Assembly: GCA_028285405.1 (NCBI GenBank)
Contig: JANQPH010000037.1
Coordinates: 22,962 to 86,961, forward strand
Direction: 5' to 3'
DNA: 64,000 nt
DNA from: Thermoleophilia bacterium
Lineage (GTDB): Bacteria; Actinomycetota; Thermoleophilia; Miltoncostaeales; Miltoncostaeaceae
Shown: piece after piece, positions 25,938-35,390 of the stretch
Layout of the letters: each line of letters begins with the position of its first letter
How positions within the stretch are numbered: the first letter of the stretch is position 1
Translations under genes and position numbers: made by a program
Notes under the pieces: generated by a model
What the model saw: the letters and a program-made list of their open reading frames with translations, nothing else
Database searches by the model: none
Told to the model about the DNA's origin: nothing

Positions 25938-26894
25938 TCAGGCGAGCGCGTGCGCCAGCAGCGCGGCTTGGGCGTGCAGCCGGTTCTCGGCCTGGTCCCA
26001 GACCGCCGAGCGGCGCCCGTGCAGCACGTCGTAGGTGATCTCCTCGCCGTGGTGGGCGGGCAGGCAGTGCAGCGCGACGGCGTTCGGGCCCGCGCTGTCG
26101 AGCATGGCGTCGTCGAGCTGGAACGGCTCGAAGCTCGCCCGCCGCGCCGCCGCCTCCTCCTCGTCTCCCATCGACACCCAGGTGTCGGTGTAGATCGCCG
26201 CGGCGCCCGAGGCCGCTTCGGTCGGATCGTGGGTTGCCCGCGCCGCGCCGCCCAGCTGCCGCCCGGTGGCGTCCGCCCATTCGACGACCTCGGCCGGGGG
26301 CTCGTAGCCGGGCGGCGTCGCCGCGGTGATGCGCATGCCGGTCAGCGCGCCCACGATCAGCAGCGACACGCAGACGTTGTTGCCGTCGCCCACCCAGGCG
26401 ACCGGCAGCCCCTGCAGGTCACCGAAGCGCTCGCGGAGCGTCATCGCGTCGGCGAGCGCCTGGCATGGGTGGTGGGCATGGGTCAGGCCGTTGATCACGG
26501 GCACCGCGGCGGCCGCATCGAGCTCCTCGAGGGTCTCGTGCGCTCCGGTGCGCAGAACGAGGGCGTCGAGCATCCTCCCCAGCACCTTGCCGGTGTCCTC
26601 GATCGTCTCGCCGCGTCCGAGCTGCAGGTCGCGGCTGTGGAGGGTCACGGGGCTGCCGCCAAGGCGTGCGATCCCGGACTCGAAGGAGACGCGCGTTCGG
26701 GTCGAGGGGCGCTCGAAGATCAGCCCGATCACGCGGCCGGCGAGCAGCTGGGGCCATGGGCGCTCCCGCCCCTTCAGCTCGTCCGCGAGATCGAGGATCG
26801 CCGCGACGTCGGCCGGGGTGTGGCGCTGCAGCGTCAGCAACGAGCGGCCCCGGAGCTCCGGCCGCGCCGGGGTGATGTCCGCCGGCCAGCTCAT
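25938..26894 (-). CDS. argF: Ornithine carbamoyltransferase
   Basis: The 318-residue enzyme makes citrulline from ornithine and carbamoyl phosphate in arginine synthesis. The carbamoyl-phosphate motif STRTRVSFE is at about residues 64-72. HPCQALAD near 140 and the ornithine loop HCLPAHHGEEI near 275 complete the signature. Unusually, no other arg genes lie nearby; the ATG overlaps the stop of a 3-hydroxyacyl-CoA dehydrogenase gene by 4 nt. Confidence 0.94.
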   Translation of the reverse strand: MSWPADITPARPELRGRSLLTLQRHTPADVAAILDLADELKGRERPWPQLLAGRVIGLIFERPSTRTRVSFESGIARLGGSPVTLHSRDLQLGRGETIEDTGKVLGRMLDALVLRTGAHETLEELDAAAAVPVINGLTHAHHPCQALADAMTLRERFGDLQGLPVAWVGDGNNVCVSLLIVGALTGMRITAATPPGYEPPAEVVEWADATGRQLGGAARATHDPTEAASGAAAIYTDTWVSMGDEEEAAARRASFEPFQLDDAMLDSAGPNAVALHCLPAHHGEEITYDVLHGRRSAVWDQAENRLHAQAALLAHALA

Positions 26895-28000
26895 CCGCGC
26901 CGGAACCTGCGGTCGGCGGTCGCCCGGGAGGACAGCTCTGCCGGCGGCGCGTAGCGCTCCTGCCCGTCGGTCGCGAGCGACTGCATGCGCTCGACGAGCG
27001 CCGGCAGCCCCTGGGAGTCCGCCCAGGTGAGCGGCCCGTGGTCCCAGCCTGCCCCGAGCTCGAGCGCCAGGTCGACCTCGGGCACGCCGGCCACGTGGTC
27101 GCCGACGCAAAGTGCGGCTTCGTGGAGCGCGCCGAGGTAGTAGGCGTCCGCCCCGGGTTGGTCCCTCTGGGCGCGCTTGCCGACGTCGGCCTCCTGCGCG
27201 TACTCGAAGAAGCCCGCGCCGCTCTTTCGCCCAAGGCGCCCCGCCGCCGTCTGCGCTTCGATGGCGCCGCCGTCCTGGAACCGGTCACCGTACGCCCGCG
27301 CGAGGTCCTGCTGGATGGCGCCGAGCGTGTCCAGCCCGATCAGGTCGCCGAGGGCGTAGGGGCCCATCGGCGCGGGCCCGGACTCGATCACCGCGGCGTC
27401 GGTCTCGAGCGGGTCGCCCCCGGCCCGATACGCCTCGGCCATCGCCCGAACGAGGATCCGGTTGACGAGGAACCCGGGGCACTCGCGCACCCTGATCGGG
27501 ATCTTTCCGAGCCGCTCGACCAGCACGGTGGCGCTGGCGAGCACCTCGGCGCTCGTGTCGTCCCCGCGGACGACCTCGACGAGTCGCATTCGGCTGGCGG
27601 GGTTGAAGAAGTGCAGCCCCAGCACACGCTGCGGGCGGCTCGTCGCGCGGGCGAGGGTCGTGATCGAGAGCCCCGACGTGTTGGACGCGAGGATCGCGTC
27701 CGGCGCCGCGACCTCGTCCAGGCGGCGGAAGAGCCGTGTCTTGAGCTCGAGTCGCTCCGGCACGGCCTCGATGACCAGGTCCCGATCCGACAGCTCGTCG
27801 TCGTCGGTGGTGAGCTCGATCGCTGCGGCCGGCTCGGTGCCAGCGCGCTCGAGGATCCTCGAGATGCGGCTGCGGGCGGTCTCGAGCGCCTCCGGCTCGG
27901 CGTCGACCAGCGAGACGTCCAGCCCGGCGGCAGCGGCGACGCCGGCGATCTCCGCTCCCATGACGCCGGCTCCGACGATGCCGACCCTCTCGGTTCCCAT
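26891..28000 (-). CDS. 3-hydroxyacyl-CoA dehydrogenase
   Basis: The 369-residue NAD-dependent dehydrogenase acts in fatty acid beta-oxidation or butanoate metabolism. The N-terminal Rossmann motif is GIVGAGVMGAEIAGVA; the catalytic segment LGLHFFNPASRMRLVEVV carries the active-site histidine and is followed by ECPGFLVNRIL. The C-terminal domain is longer than in a minimal Hbd-type protein and includes a second partial 3HCDH domain. No thiolase or hydratase is adjacent; it is coupled to argF instead. Confidence 0.9.
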   Translation of the reverse strand: MGTERVGIVGAGVMGAEIAGVAAAAGLDVSLVDAEPEALETARSRISRILERAGTEPAAAIELTTDDDELSDRDLVIEAVPERLELKTRLFRRLDEVAAPDAILASNTSGLSITTLARATSRPQRVLGLHFFNPASRMRLVEVVRGDDTSAEVLASATVLVERLGKIPIRVRECPGFLVNRILVRAMAEAYRAGGDPLETDAAVIESGPAPMGPYALGDLIGLDTLGAIQQDLARAYGDRFQDGGAIEAQTAAGRLGRKSGAGFFEYAQEADVGKRAQRDQPGADAYYLGALHEAALCVGDHVAGVPEVDLALELGAGWDHGPLTWADSQGLPALVERMQSLATDGQERYAPPAELSSRATADRRFRRG

Positions 28001-28156
28001 TTGCCCTCGGCCCCGTTCTCGTGCGCGGTCTCGTGACGGGCCCGGTGGCCCGAAGGGCGCAAGAGTCTAGCGCCGACCCCCCGGCCCGCCGACCGGCGGA
28101 TCCCGCAGGTTCGGGCCGTCCGAGCGCGTCCGTACCGTCGACCCGACACGAGCCGA

Positions 28157-29041
28157 ATGGATGCAACCAGCCCATTGCGCTCGCGGGCCTGGCCGCCGGC
28201 CGGGTCGCGCAGCGCGACGAGTCGGCGCCGCTGGGCCCTGCTGGCCGGCCTCCTCGTCGTCCCCGCAGCGCTGGTCCTCTTCGGTGTTCCGAGCGCATGG
28301 CCGCTCGTCGCCATCCCGATCGTCGTGTCGGCGCCGCTGCTCGGCATGCCGGGCCTCGGTGCGGCGGGCGCCACGGCCGGCGCCACGATCGCCCTCGCCT
28401 CGGGGAGCGAGGCGGTGCGCGGGCCGGAGCTCGCGGTCGGGCTGATCGGCTTTCTCGTGGCCGGCTTGATCGTGGCGGTGGGCGCGAGCGCCCGGGAGCA
28501 GGAGCTGGTGAAGCTGTCGCGCGACGCGACCGATCGGCTGACCGGGCTCCACGACTACGGCTTCCTGGCCGACGCCCTCCCGCGCGAGTGCCGGCGGGCC
28601 GCCCGCTACGAGCAGCCCCTGTCGGCCATCGTCCTCGACATCGACGGGTTCAAGGCGTTCAACGACCGCCACGGCCATCTCGCGGGCAACCGGATGCTCT
28701 CCGAGGTGGGGCAGGCCATCGACGCGACGGTGCGCCGCTCGGATCTGGCCGCGAGATTCGGCGGCGAGGAGTTCGTCGTCGTGGTGCCCGGGCCGCTCGC
28801 CGAGGCTCGCGACGCCGCGGACCGGATTCGGGAGGCGATCGGGCAGTCCACGGTCGCGACCGACGACGGTGCGGCGTCGGTGAGCGCATCGGCGGGGGTC
28901 GCCCAGTACGACCCGGCGCGCGACGAGGACTGGGAGGCGTTCCTGGCGCGCGCCGACGGCGCGCTCTACGAGGCGAAGCGGGCGGGTCGTGACACGACGG
29001 CTGTCGCCCAGCCACGCGGCGATCTGCAAGCTGCCGCCTAG
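28157..29041 (+). CDS. Membrane-bound GGDEF diguanylate cyclase
   Basis: The 294-residue protein has three or four N-terminal transmembrane helices (about residues 25-110), a short coiled linker, then a GGDEF domain. The active-site motif is GGEEF near residue 200, preceded by the substrate-binding LDIDGFKAFNDRHGH. The RxxD inhibitory site is not obvious, so product feedback may be absent. It should make cyclic di-GMP from GTP. No EAL or PilZ gene is nearby. Confidence 0.92.
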   Translation: MDATSPLRSRAWPPAGSRSATSRRRWALLAGLLVVPAALVLFGVPSAWPLVAIPIVVSAPLLGMPGLGAAGATAGATIALASGSEAVRGPELAVGLIGFLVAGLIVAVGASAREQELVKLSRDATDRLTGLHDYGFLADALPRECRRAARYEQPLSAIVLDIDGFKAFNDRHGHLAGNRMLSEVGQAIDATVRRSDLAARFGGEEFVVVVPGPLAEARDAADRIREAIGQSTVATDDGAASVSASAGVAQYDPARDEDWEAFLARADGALYEAKRAGRDTTAVAQPRGDLQAAA

Positions 29042-29122
29042 CTGACCATAAGCGTCAGCTCGAGGCTGAGCTTTCGTTCGGAGCACCGTCGCTGGCACGT
29101 GCGCACGTGCGCACGGCCCCGC

Positions 29123-29617
29123 TCACCGGCCCGCCGGCAGCGTCGCGTCGAGCGCCGCCGCGACGAGCAGGCCGAGGGCGGCGCCGGCGAGCACGTCGCC
29201 GACCTCGTGCTCGCCGGTGGCGACCCGACACGCGCTTCCGAACGCCATCCCGCACCAGAGGGCCGTACCCGCTCCGCGGGGACCCCGCGACGCGGCGCTC
29301 GCGATGGCCGCGCCGGCCGCGGCATGCCGGCTGGGGAACCCGCCGTCGCGCCGCTCGCCCGGGCGGGGGCGTCCGATCTGGTCCCGGGCGATCAGCGCCA
29401 GCCCGGCCGCGGTGCCGGCCGACAGGAGCGCGCGCACCCCGTCCCGACGCGTCGCCGGCCCGACGATCGCCGCGGCGACGGCCAGGCGGAAGGTCGGCGC
29501 AAACGCGGCCGAGCCGATGCGCGCGACGCGGAGCGCTTCGGGACGTCCCGCGACCGTGTGCCTGACGATGTGTCCGGCGCGGCGGTCGAGCTCAGAGAGG
29601 CGGCGTGTCGAGACCAT
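29123..29617 (-). CDS. Small PAP2-family phosphatase
   Basis: The 164-residue membrane protein has PAP2 motifs: RDQIGRPRPGE near residue 83, PSRHAAAG near 99 and RVATGEHEVGDVLAG near 130. It belongs to the compact undecaprenyl-diphosphate-phosphatase-like (PgpB-type) set. GTG 29704 would add a 29-residue arginine-rich, low-complexity leader, so ATG 29617 is preferred. The exact lipid phosphate substrate is unknown. Confidence 0.8.
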   Translation of the reverse strand: MVSTRRLSELDRRAGHIVRHTVAGRPEALRVARIGSAAFAPTFRLAVAAAIVGPATRRDGVRALLSAGTAAGLALIARDQIGRPRPGERRDGGFPSRHAAAGAAIASAASRGPRGAGTALWCGMAFGSACRVATGEHEVGDVLAGAALGLLVAAALDATLPAGR

Positions 29618-29726
29618 CGGCGAGTAGGTGTGCGAGATCCGATCCGGACGGGGTCGGCTCGACGATCGAGCCGGCGGGCGCTGTCTCGCGCCCACCTGCG
29701 TCACGCTAGCGGCCCGTGTCCCCTGC

Positions 29727-29732
29727 TAGCGT
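29727..29732 (+). promoter_or_regulatory. -10 box (TAGCGT) before the TlpA-like gene
   Basis: TAGCGT ends 7 nt before GTG 29740, consistent with a leaderless transcript. If this promoter is real, an upstream GTG at 29716 could not be the start. Confidence 0.4.
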
Positions 29733-29739
29733 CGAAGAA

Positions 29740-30246
29740 GTGCGGCGGCTGGCGGCCATCTTCGCGGTGCCATTGCTCGCGGCGGCGCTGGCGGCATGCA
29801 TGACGGGCGGTGCCGAGGTCTCGGCCTCCGACCCGGCCGATCGCGCCGACGCGGAGGACTTCAGCGTCCCGGCGCTCCTGTCGGACGGGGACGTCTCGCT
29901 GTCGCAGTTCAGCGGGACGCCGGTGGTGCTCAACTTCTGGGCCTCCTGGTGCACGCCGTGCAAGAAGGAGATGCCGATCCTCCAGAACTTCGCCGCCGAC
30001 AACCCCGATGTCGCGGTCGTGGGCATCGCCGTCAACGACACCGAGCGCGACAGCCGCAAGTTCGCCGAGGACCGCGACATCCAGTTTCCGCTCGGCGTGG
30101 ACGGGGACGGGTCGGTCTCGGCCGACTACGGCGTGACCGGGCTCCCGGTGACCATCGTGATCGACGGCGAGGGCCGGATCGCGACGACCTGGTTCGGCGA
30201 GATCACGCGCGAGGAGCTCGACCTCTTCGCCGAGCAGCTCGGCTGA
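29740..30246 (+). CDS. TlpA/ResA-like thioredoxin-fold lipoprotein
   Basis: The 168-residue extracytoplasmic thiol-disulfide oxidoreductase has a lipoprotein signal peptide (MRRLAAIFAVPLLAAALAAC) with the lipobox cysteine at residue 20. The thioredoxin active site is WCTPC near residue 75, and the cis-proline is in GVTGLPVTIVID. ResA/TlpA proteins reduce apocytochrome c or other exported thiols. GTG 29716 is an alternative start. It shares one base with tilS (TGATG). Confidence 0.88.
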   Translation: MRRLAAIFAVPLLAAALAACMTGGAEVSASDPADRADAEDFSVPALLSDGDVSLSQFSGTPVVLNFWASWCTPCKKEMPILQNFAADNPDVAVVGIAVNDTERDSRKFAEDRDIQFPLGVDGDGSVSADYGVTGLPVTIVIDGEGRIATTWFGEITREELDLFAEQLG

Positions 30247-31256
30247 TGGCCGAGGTTCGGGAGGCGACTCGCCCGGCAGTCGCCGACACGGGGGCGCTCG
30301 AGTCGCTCGAGCTGCGGGTGCGGGACCACTGGCGGCGCCATTCGGTCGTCGCGCCCGGTGAGACGGTCCTGATGCTCCTCTCGGGTGGGCCCGACTCCCT
30401 CTGCGCGCTCGATCTGCTCACCCGTGTCCACGACGGCTCGGTGCGGGCGCTGGTCGTCGACCACGGCCTCCGAGACGAGAGCGCGATCGAGGCGGAGCGC
30501 GCGGCGGGGCTCGCTCGTGATCTCGGCATCGCCGGTCGGGTCGAGCGCGTCGAGGTCGAGCCGGGGGCGAGCGTCCAGGACGCCGCCCGCGTCGCGCGCT
30601 GGACGGCCGCACGCCGGGCGGCCCGGGACATCGGTGCGACCTGCATCGCGACCGGCCACACCGCCGACGATCAGGCCGAGACCGTGCTGTTTCGAATCGC
30701 CCGCGGCACCGGCCGCTCGGGTGCGCTCGGCATGGCCGCTCGGGACGGCGACATCGCTCGCCCGATCCTGTGCCTGGAGGCATCCGAGACGCGGCGCTGG
30801 TGCCGGGAGCGTGGGCTCGACCCCGTCGAGGACCCCAGCAACGAGGACCCGCGGTTCGCCCGCGTCCGCGTCCGCGCGGACGCGCTGCCGGCGCTCGAGC
30901 GGGTGCATCCGGGCGCCCGGGCACATCTGGTTGACCTGGCAGAGCTGCTTCGCGACGAGGCAGAGCTGATCGAGCCGCTCGTCGACGACGCCTGGCGGCG
31001 GTGCGAGACCGAGGTGGGGCTGGCCGTGGGCCCGCTGCTCGAGGAGCACACCGCCGTTCAGCGGCTGCTCATCAGGCGGCTGCTGGAACGTGCCGGCGCA
31101 CCGGGAGAGGCACGGGGGCGACGCTCGGTCGAGCGCGCACGCGATCTCCTGGTCACGGGCTCCCGGATGACGCTGCCCGGGCCGGTCGATGTGCGAGTTC
31201 GTGGCGGGGTTCTCAGCGCGCGGCCCGAGCGCTCCGGCGAGCGTGCCCGCAGGTGA
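30246..31256 (+). CDS. tilS: tRNA(Ile)-lysidine synthase
   Basis: The 336-residue N-type ATP pyrophosphatase modifies C34 of the CAU-anticodon tRNA-Ile to lysidine, an essential step for AUA decoding. The PP-loop SGGPDS is at residues 46-51. HGLRDES and CIATGHTADDQAETVLFR are the other TilS hallmarks. The C-terminal domain is short. It overlaps hpt by 4 nt (GTGA); the tilS-hpt-ftsH order is widely conserved. Confidence 0.93.
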   Translation: MAEVREATRPAVADTGALESLELRVRDHWRRHSVVAPGETVLMLLSGGPDSLCALDLLTRVHDGSVRALVVDHGLRDESAIEAERAAGLARDLGIAGRVERVEVEPGASVQDAARVARWTAARRAARDIGATCIATGHTADDQAETVLFRIARGTGRSGALGMAARDGDIARPILCLEASETRRWCRERGLDPVEDPSNEDPRFARVRVRADALPALERVHPGARAHLVDLAELLRDEAELIEPLVDDAWRRCETEVGLAVGPLLEEHTAVQRLLIRRLLERAGAPGEARGRRSVERARDLLVTGSRMTLPGPVDVRVRGGVLSARPERSGERARR

Positions 31257-31795
31257 GCCGGCCGGACGACACGCGGCCCGGCGAGATCCTGATCCCCGAG
31301 GAGCAGCTGCAGACCCGCGTCACGGAGCTCGCCGCCGAGATCTCGCGGGACTACGCGGGCCGTCGGCTCCTGCTCGTCGGCGTGCTGAAGGGCGCGGTCC
31401 CGTTCATGGCCGATCTCATCCGGCGGATCGACGTCCCGTGCGAGCTCGACTTCATGGCGGTCAGCTCCTACGGATCGACCACCCACTCCTCGGGCGTCGT
31501 CCGGATCCTGAAGGACCTCGACATGCCGCTCGCCGGCCGGGACGTGCTGGTCGTCGAGGACGTGATCGACTCCGGGCTCACGCTGAGCTACCTGATGAAG
31601 AGCCTCGCCGCCCGCGAGCCCGCCAGCCTGGCGATCTGCACGCTGCTGGCCAAGCCCGGTCGGCGGCGGCTGGCCCTCGACGTCAGCTATGTGGGCTTCG
31701 AGCTCCCGGACGTCTTCGTCGTCGGCTATGGGCTCGATCACGACGAGTGCTTTCGCAACCTGCCCCACATCGCCGAGCTCGACGGATCCGAGTAG
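31253..31795 (+). CDS. hpt: Hypoxanthine-guanine phosphoribosyltransferase
   Basis: The 180-residue purine salvage enzyme makes IMP or GMP from the base and PRPP. The PRPP motif is VLVVEDVIDSGLTL near residue 100, and the flexible loop is MAVSSYGSTTHSSG near 65. The start GTG 31253 overlaps the tilS stop. Length is normal. Confidence 0.94.
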   Translation: MSRPDDTRPGEILIPEEQLQTRVTELAAEISRDYAGRRLLLVGVLKGAVPFMADLIRRIDVPCELDFMAVSSYGSTTHSSGVVRILKDLDMPLAGRDVLVVEDVIDSGLTLSYLMKSLAAREPASLAICTLLAKPGRRRLALDVSYVGFELPDVFVVGYGLDHDECFRNLPHIAELDGSE

Positions 31796-31941
31796 CGAAA
31801 CGCGAGCCGGTCGGCGCATTGCCGGATACCTGAGACCGCCCATTTGCCGCTGCTATTCTCGATCGACTGGCCATCTCGCCACCAGGAGCCCGGCGCACGA
31901 CGCCCTGATCCTGCGGTACGGCGTCGATCGCACGGGGTGCG

Positions 31942-33897
31942 ATGAACCGGTTCTTCAAGAGCGCGGCCTTTCCGATCCTCATCGTGATCCTGCTGGTGTT
32001 CGTCGCCCAGCGGCTCGTCAGCTCCGACGGCGACGAGGAGCCGGCGCCGACGTACAGCGAGTTCGTCACCCAGATCGAGCAGGGCCAGGTCGAGAAGGTG
32101 ACGATCAAGACCGAGGAGCAAGAGGCCGACGTCACCACCACCGAGGCCGCGGGCGCCGACAAGTACACGACCGGCATCCCGGACGGCGTCTCGGAGCAGC
32201 TGACCGAGCAGCTCACCGCCGCGAACGTCCCGATCAAGGTCGAGGGGCGCGGCGGCACGCCGTGGTGGAGCTTCCTGATCACGCTCGCCCCGTTCCTGCT
32301 CTTCATCATCTTCTGGATCTACCTGATGAACCGCATGCAGGGCGGCGGGACCAAGGTGATGAGCTTCGGCAAGAGCAAGGCGAAGCGAATGTCGGTCGAC
32401 GCGCCCAAGGTCACGTTCAAGGACGTGGCCGGAGCCAACGAAGCCGTCGAGGAGCTCCACGAGATCAAGGAGTTCCTCGAGAATCCGCGCAAGTTCCAGG
32501 CGCTCGGCGCGCGCATCCCCAAGGGGGTCCTGCTGTTCGGTCCTCCGGGGACCGGCAAGACTCTGCTCGCCCGCGCGGTCGCCGGTGAGGCCGGCGTACC
32601 GTTCTTCTCGATCTCCGGCTCCGACTTCGTCGAGATGTTCGTCGGCGTCGGTGCCAGCCGGGTGCGCGACCTCTTCGAGCAGGCCAAGCAGAACAGCCCC
32701 TGCATCATCTTCATGGACGAGATCGACGCGGTCGGTCGTCACCGCGGCGCCGGGCTGGGCGGCGGCCACGACGAGCGCGAGCAGACCCTGAACCAGCTGC
32801 TCGTCGAGATGGACGGGTTCGAGGCGAAGGACAACATCATCCTGATCGCCGCGACCAACCGGCCCGACATCCTCGACCCGGCGCTGCTTCGACCCGGACG
32901 GTTCGACCGTCAGATCGTGGTCGATCGCCCGGACCGCGAGGGCCGCGCGCGGATCCTGAGGGTCCACGCCGAGGGCAAGCCGATTGAGGACGAGATCGAC
33001 CTCGACGCGCTCGGCGGCCAGACGCCGGGATTCACGGGCGCCGACCTGGCCAACCTCGTCAACGAGGCCGCGCTTCTCGCCGCACGGCGCAACAAGCGCA
33101 AGATCGGCCAGGAGGAGCTCGAGGAGGGGATCATGCGCGTGATCGCCGGCCCCGAGAAGAAGAGCCGCCTGCTGTCGGAGCGCGAGCGCATCGTGACGGC
33201 GTACCACGAGATGGGGCACGCGCTCGTCGGCAACTTCCTGCCGAACGCCGACCCGGTGCACAAGATCAGCGTGGTCGGCCGCGGCCAGGCGCTCGGCTAC
33301 ACGATCTCGATGCCGGCCGAGGACGCCGTCCTCACGACCAAGGCCCAGCTCGAGGACACGATGGCCATGACGCTCGGTGGGCGCGCCGCCGAGGAGATCG
33401 TGTTCGGCGAGATCACGACGGGCGCGGCCAACGACCTCGAGAAGGTCACGCAGATGGCCAAGCAGATGACGATGCGGTTCGGGATGAGCGAGAAGCTCGG
33501 CCCGCGCGTCCTCGGCCACAACCAGGGTGCCCCGTTCCTGGGTCGGGACATGTCGTCCGAGCCCGACTACTCCGACGACGTCGCTCGCACCATCGACCTC
33601 GAGATCCGCCGCATCATCGAGGAGGCGCACCAGAACGCCCGCGACATCCTCGTCGAGCACCGCCAGGAGCTGGACGACATCAGCCAGATCCTGCTCCGGC
33701 GGGAGACAATCGAGCGCGAGGAGTTCGAGGCGCTCCTGGCCGGTGTCCCGGAGGAGGAGGTCTTCGCCGATCGCGATCGGCGGGCCCGCGACGCGGCGCG
33801 ACCCACGCCGGAGCCGGCCCCCCGGCCCGAGACCCCGCCGCCAGCGCCGGAGCGGCTGCCGTATCCGCCGGCACCGCGTCCCGCACCCGGGGGATAG
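31942..33897 (+). CDS. ftsH: ATP-dependent zinc metalloprotease FtsH
   Basis: The 651-residue membrane AAA protease degrades misfolded membrane proteins. Two transmembrane helices flank an extracytoplasmic domain (about residues 6-24 and 107-128). Walker A GPPGTGKT is near residue 200, followed by the SRH region ([20 protein letters not shown]). The zinc site HEMGH is near residue 421. The C-terminal tail is Pro-rich. The G of its TAG stop codon is the first base of repeat M2 copy B. Confidence 0.97.
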   Translation: MNRFFKSAAFPILIVILLVFVAQRLVSSDGDEEPAPTYSEFVTQIEQGQVEKVTIKTEEQEADVTTTEAAGADKYTTGIPDGVSEQLTEQLTAANVPIKVEGRGGTPWWSFLITLAPFLLFIIFWIYLMNRMQGGGTKVMSFGKSKAKRMSVDAPKVTFKDVAGANEAVEELHEIKEFLENPRKFQALGARIPKGVLLFGPPGTGKTLLARAVAGEAGVPFFSISGSDFVEMFVGVGASRVRDLFEQAKQNSPCIIFMDEIDAVGRHRGAGLGGGHDEREQTLNQLLVEMDGFEAKDNIILIAATNRPDILDPALLRPGRFDRQIVVDRPDREGRARILRVHAEGKPIEDEIDLDALGGQTPGFTGADLANLVNEAALLAARRNKRKIGQEELEEGIMRVIAGPEKKSRLLSERERIVTAYHEMGHALVGNFLPNADPVHKISVVGRGQALGYTISMPAEDAVLTTKAQLEDTMAMTLGGRAAEEIVFGEITTGAANDLEKVTQMAKQMTMRFGMSEKLGPRVLGHNQGAPFLGRDMSSEPDYSDDVARTIDLEIRRIIEEAHQNARDILVEHRQELDDISQILLRRETIEREEFEALLAGVPEEEVFADRDRRARDAARPTPEPAPRPETPPPAPERLPYPPAPRPAPGG

Positions 33898-34090
33898 GCA
33901 AGGAGGGCGCAGAGCTCCGGCTCCTTGTCGTTGACGAGCGCAGCTCGTCGCGTCGATGTGTTCGGAGCTGGTCGCCGACGCGCAGGCCGCAGCGCTTTGC
34001 CCTGGGGGCACGTGGTCTGTCGCATCGAGGCAAGAGCCTCGATGCTCACCTTCGGGGTGCCCCGAGGGTGAAGTGACCGGCCGAAGTTGG
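33897..34090 (+). repeat. M2 repeat module, copy B
   Basis: This 194-nt copy starts on the last base of the ftsH stop codon. It has hairpin GACGAGC/GCTCGTC (33933-33949), core 33977-34003, hairpin GCATCGAGGC/GCCTCGATGC and the end block GAAGTGACCGGCCGAAGTTG. It passes directly into a second, truncated copy. No M1 module is present here. Confidence 0.88.
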
Positions 34091-34154
34091 GGCAAGGAGG
34101 GCGCAGAGCTCCGGCTCCTTGTCGTTGACGAGCGCAGCTCGTCGCGTCGATGTG
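34091..34154 (+). repeat. Truncated second M2 copy in tandem (copy B-prime)
   Basis: These 64 nt are identical to 33897-33960, giving a tandem repeat with period 194. The copy breaks off before the core. The remaining bases to the folP start hold a possible -10 box TAGCCT at 34190-34195. Confidence 0.9.
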
Positions 34155-34240
34155 CCCGGTTGTCGGCCCGCCGAGCATCGCCCGCTCGCTAGCCTCAGCC
34201 GATCAACGCTGATCCACTGAGCTGGCTCGATCCCCCGTGC

Positions 34241-35029
34241 GTGATGGGGATCCTGAACCTGACCCCCGACTCGTTCTCGGACGGCGGCGAGCACGATCCA
34301 GGATCGGCGCGGTCCCGGCTCGACGAGCTCATGGCCGAGGGCGCGTCGGTCGTCGACGTGGGCGCCGAGAGCACCCGCCCGGGCGCGCCAGACGTGTCGG
34401 CGGACGAGCAGCTCCGACGGCTGGCGCCCTTGCTCGATGCGCTCGCCGGTGGGTCCGTTCCGTTCAGCATCGACACCTCCTCGGCGGGCGTCGCGTCAAC
34501 GGCGCTCGATGCCGGGGCGGTGCTGGTCAACGACGTGCGCGCAGGTCTCGCCGACCCCGACCTGCTCCCGCTCGTCGCCGAACGGGGCGCCGCGGTCTGC
34601 TTGACCCACATGCGCGGGACCCCGGCGGACATGCAGGACGACCCCCGCTACGCGGACGTGGTCGGCGAGGTCGAGCGGTTCCTCGGTGACCGTCGGACCG
34701 CCGCGCTCGAGGCCGGGGTCGGCCCCGACCGCGTCCTGGTCGACCCCGGGATCGGGTTCGGCAAGACCCTCGAGCACAACCTCGCGCTGCTCGCGGCGGT
34801 GGGCCGCTTCGCGCGGCTCGGGCCCGTCGTCGTCGGCGTCTCGCGCAAGGGGATGTTCGGCCAGCTCCTGGGGCGATCGGTCGACGAGCGCCTCGCCGGC
34901 TCGCTGTCGGCCGCGCTCGCCGCCGTCGCCGAGGGGGCGTCCGTGATCCGCGCGCACGACGTTGCGGCGACGGTCGACGCGCTTCGCACATGGCGCGCGA
35001 TCGGCGATGCTGGACGGAGCCATGGCTGA
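34241..35029 (+). CDS. folP: Dihydropteroate synthase
   Basis: The 262-residue TIM-barrel enzyme joins p-aminobenzoate to the pterin diphosphate in folate synthesis. Signatures are MGILNLTPDSFSDGG at the N-terminus, VDVGAESTRPGA near residue 40 and VLVDPGIGFGKTLEHN near 165. GTG 34241 is followed at once by ATG; an in-frame stop at 34190 excludes a long extension. The N-terminus is therefore a few residues shorter than usual. It overlaps folB. Confidence 0.94.
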   Translation: MMGILNLTPDSFSDGGEHDPGSARSRLDELMAEGASVVDVGAESTRPGAPDVSADEQLRRLAPLLDALAGGSVPFSIDTSSAGVASTALDAGAVLVNDVRAGLADPDLLPLVAERGAAVCLTHMRGTPADMQDDPRYADVVGEVERFLGDRRTAALEAGVGPDRVLVDPGIGFGKTLEHNLALLAAVGRFARLGPVVVGVSRKGMFGQLLGRSVDERLAGSLSAALAAVAEGASVIRAHDVAATVDALRTWRAIGDAGRSHG

Positions 35030-35390
35030 CAACGTGCATGTCTGCGTCCACGACTTCGTCGCCTTCGGGCGTCACGGGGTGCTGCCCTCCGAGCGCGAGC
35101 TGGGGCAGCGCTTCGAGGTCGACGTCGACGCGGAGCTGTCGGAGTGCAGGGGCACCGAGAGCGACGCGGTCGAGGACACGCTCGACTACGCGCGCATCAC
35201 GTCCGCGATCGCGGACGTGATCGAGGGACCACCGAGAGCGCTGCTCGAGCGGCTCGCCTCCGAGATCGCCGACCGTGTGCTGGTCGACTTCCGGGTGCGG
35301 AGGGTGACGGTGTGGATCCGCAAGCCGTCGGTCCCGGTCCCGCACGTGGTCTCGTCGACCTCCGTGACGCTCGTCCGCGACCGGACGTGA
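35022..35390 (+). CDS. folB: Dihydroneopterin aldolase
   Basis: The 122-residue enzyme cleaves dihydroneopterin to 6-hydroxymethyldihydropterin. VHDFVAFGRHGVLPSERELG carries the family pattern, and the catalytic lysine is in VWIRKPSVPVPHVV. The ATG 35022 has GGAG 4 nt upstream and overlaps folP by 8 nt. It overlaps folK by 4 nt (GTGA). Confidence 0.93.
   Translation: MADNVHVCVHDFVAFGRHGVLPSERELGQRFEVDVDAELSECRGTESDAVEDTLDYARITSAIADVIEGPPRALLERLASEIADRVLVDFRVRRVTVWIRKPSVPVPHVVSSTSVTLVRDRT

Noticed and set aside
33897..34154. CRISPR array
   Set aside because: There are only two units, with 194-bp period, no short repeat/spacer alternation and no cas genes.
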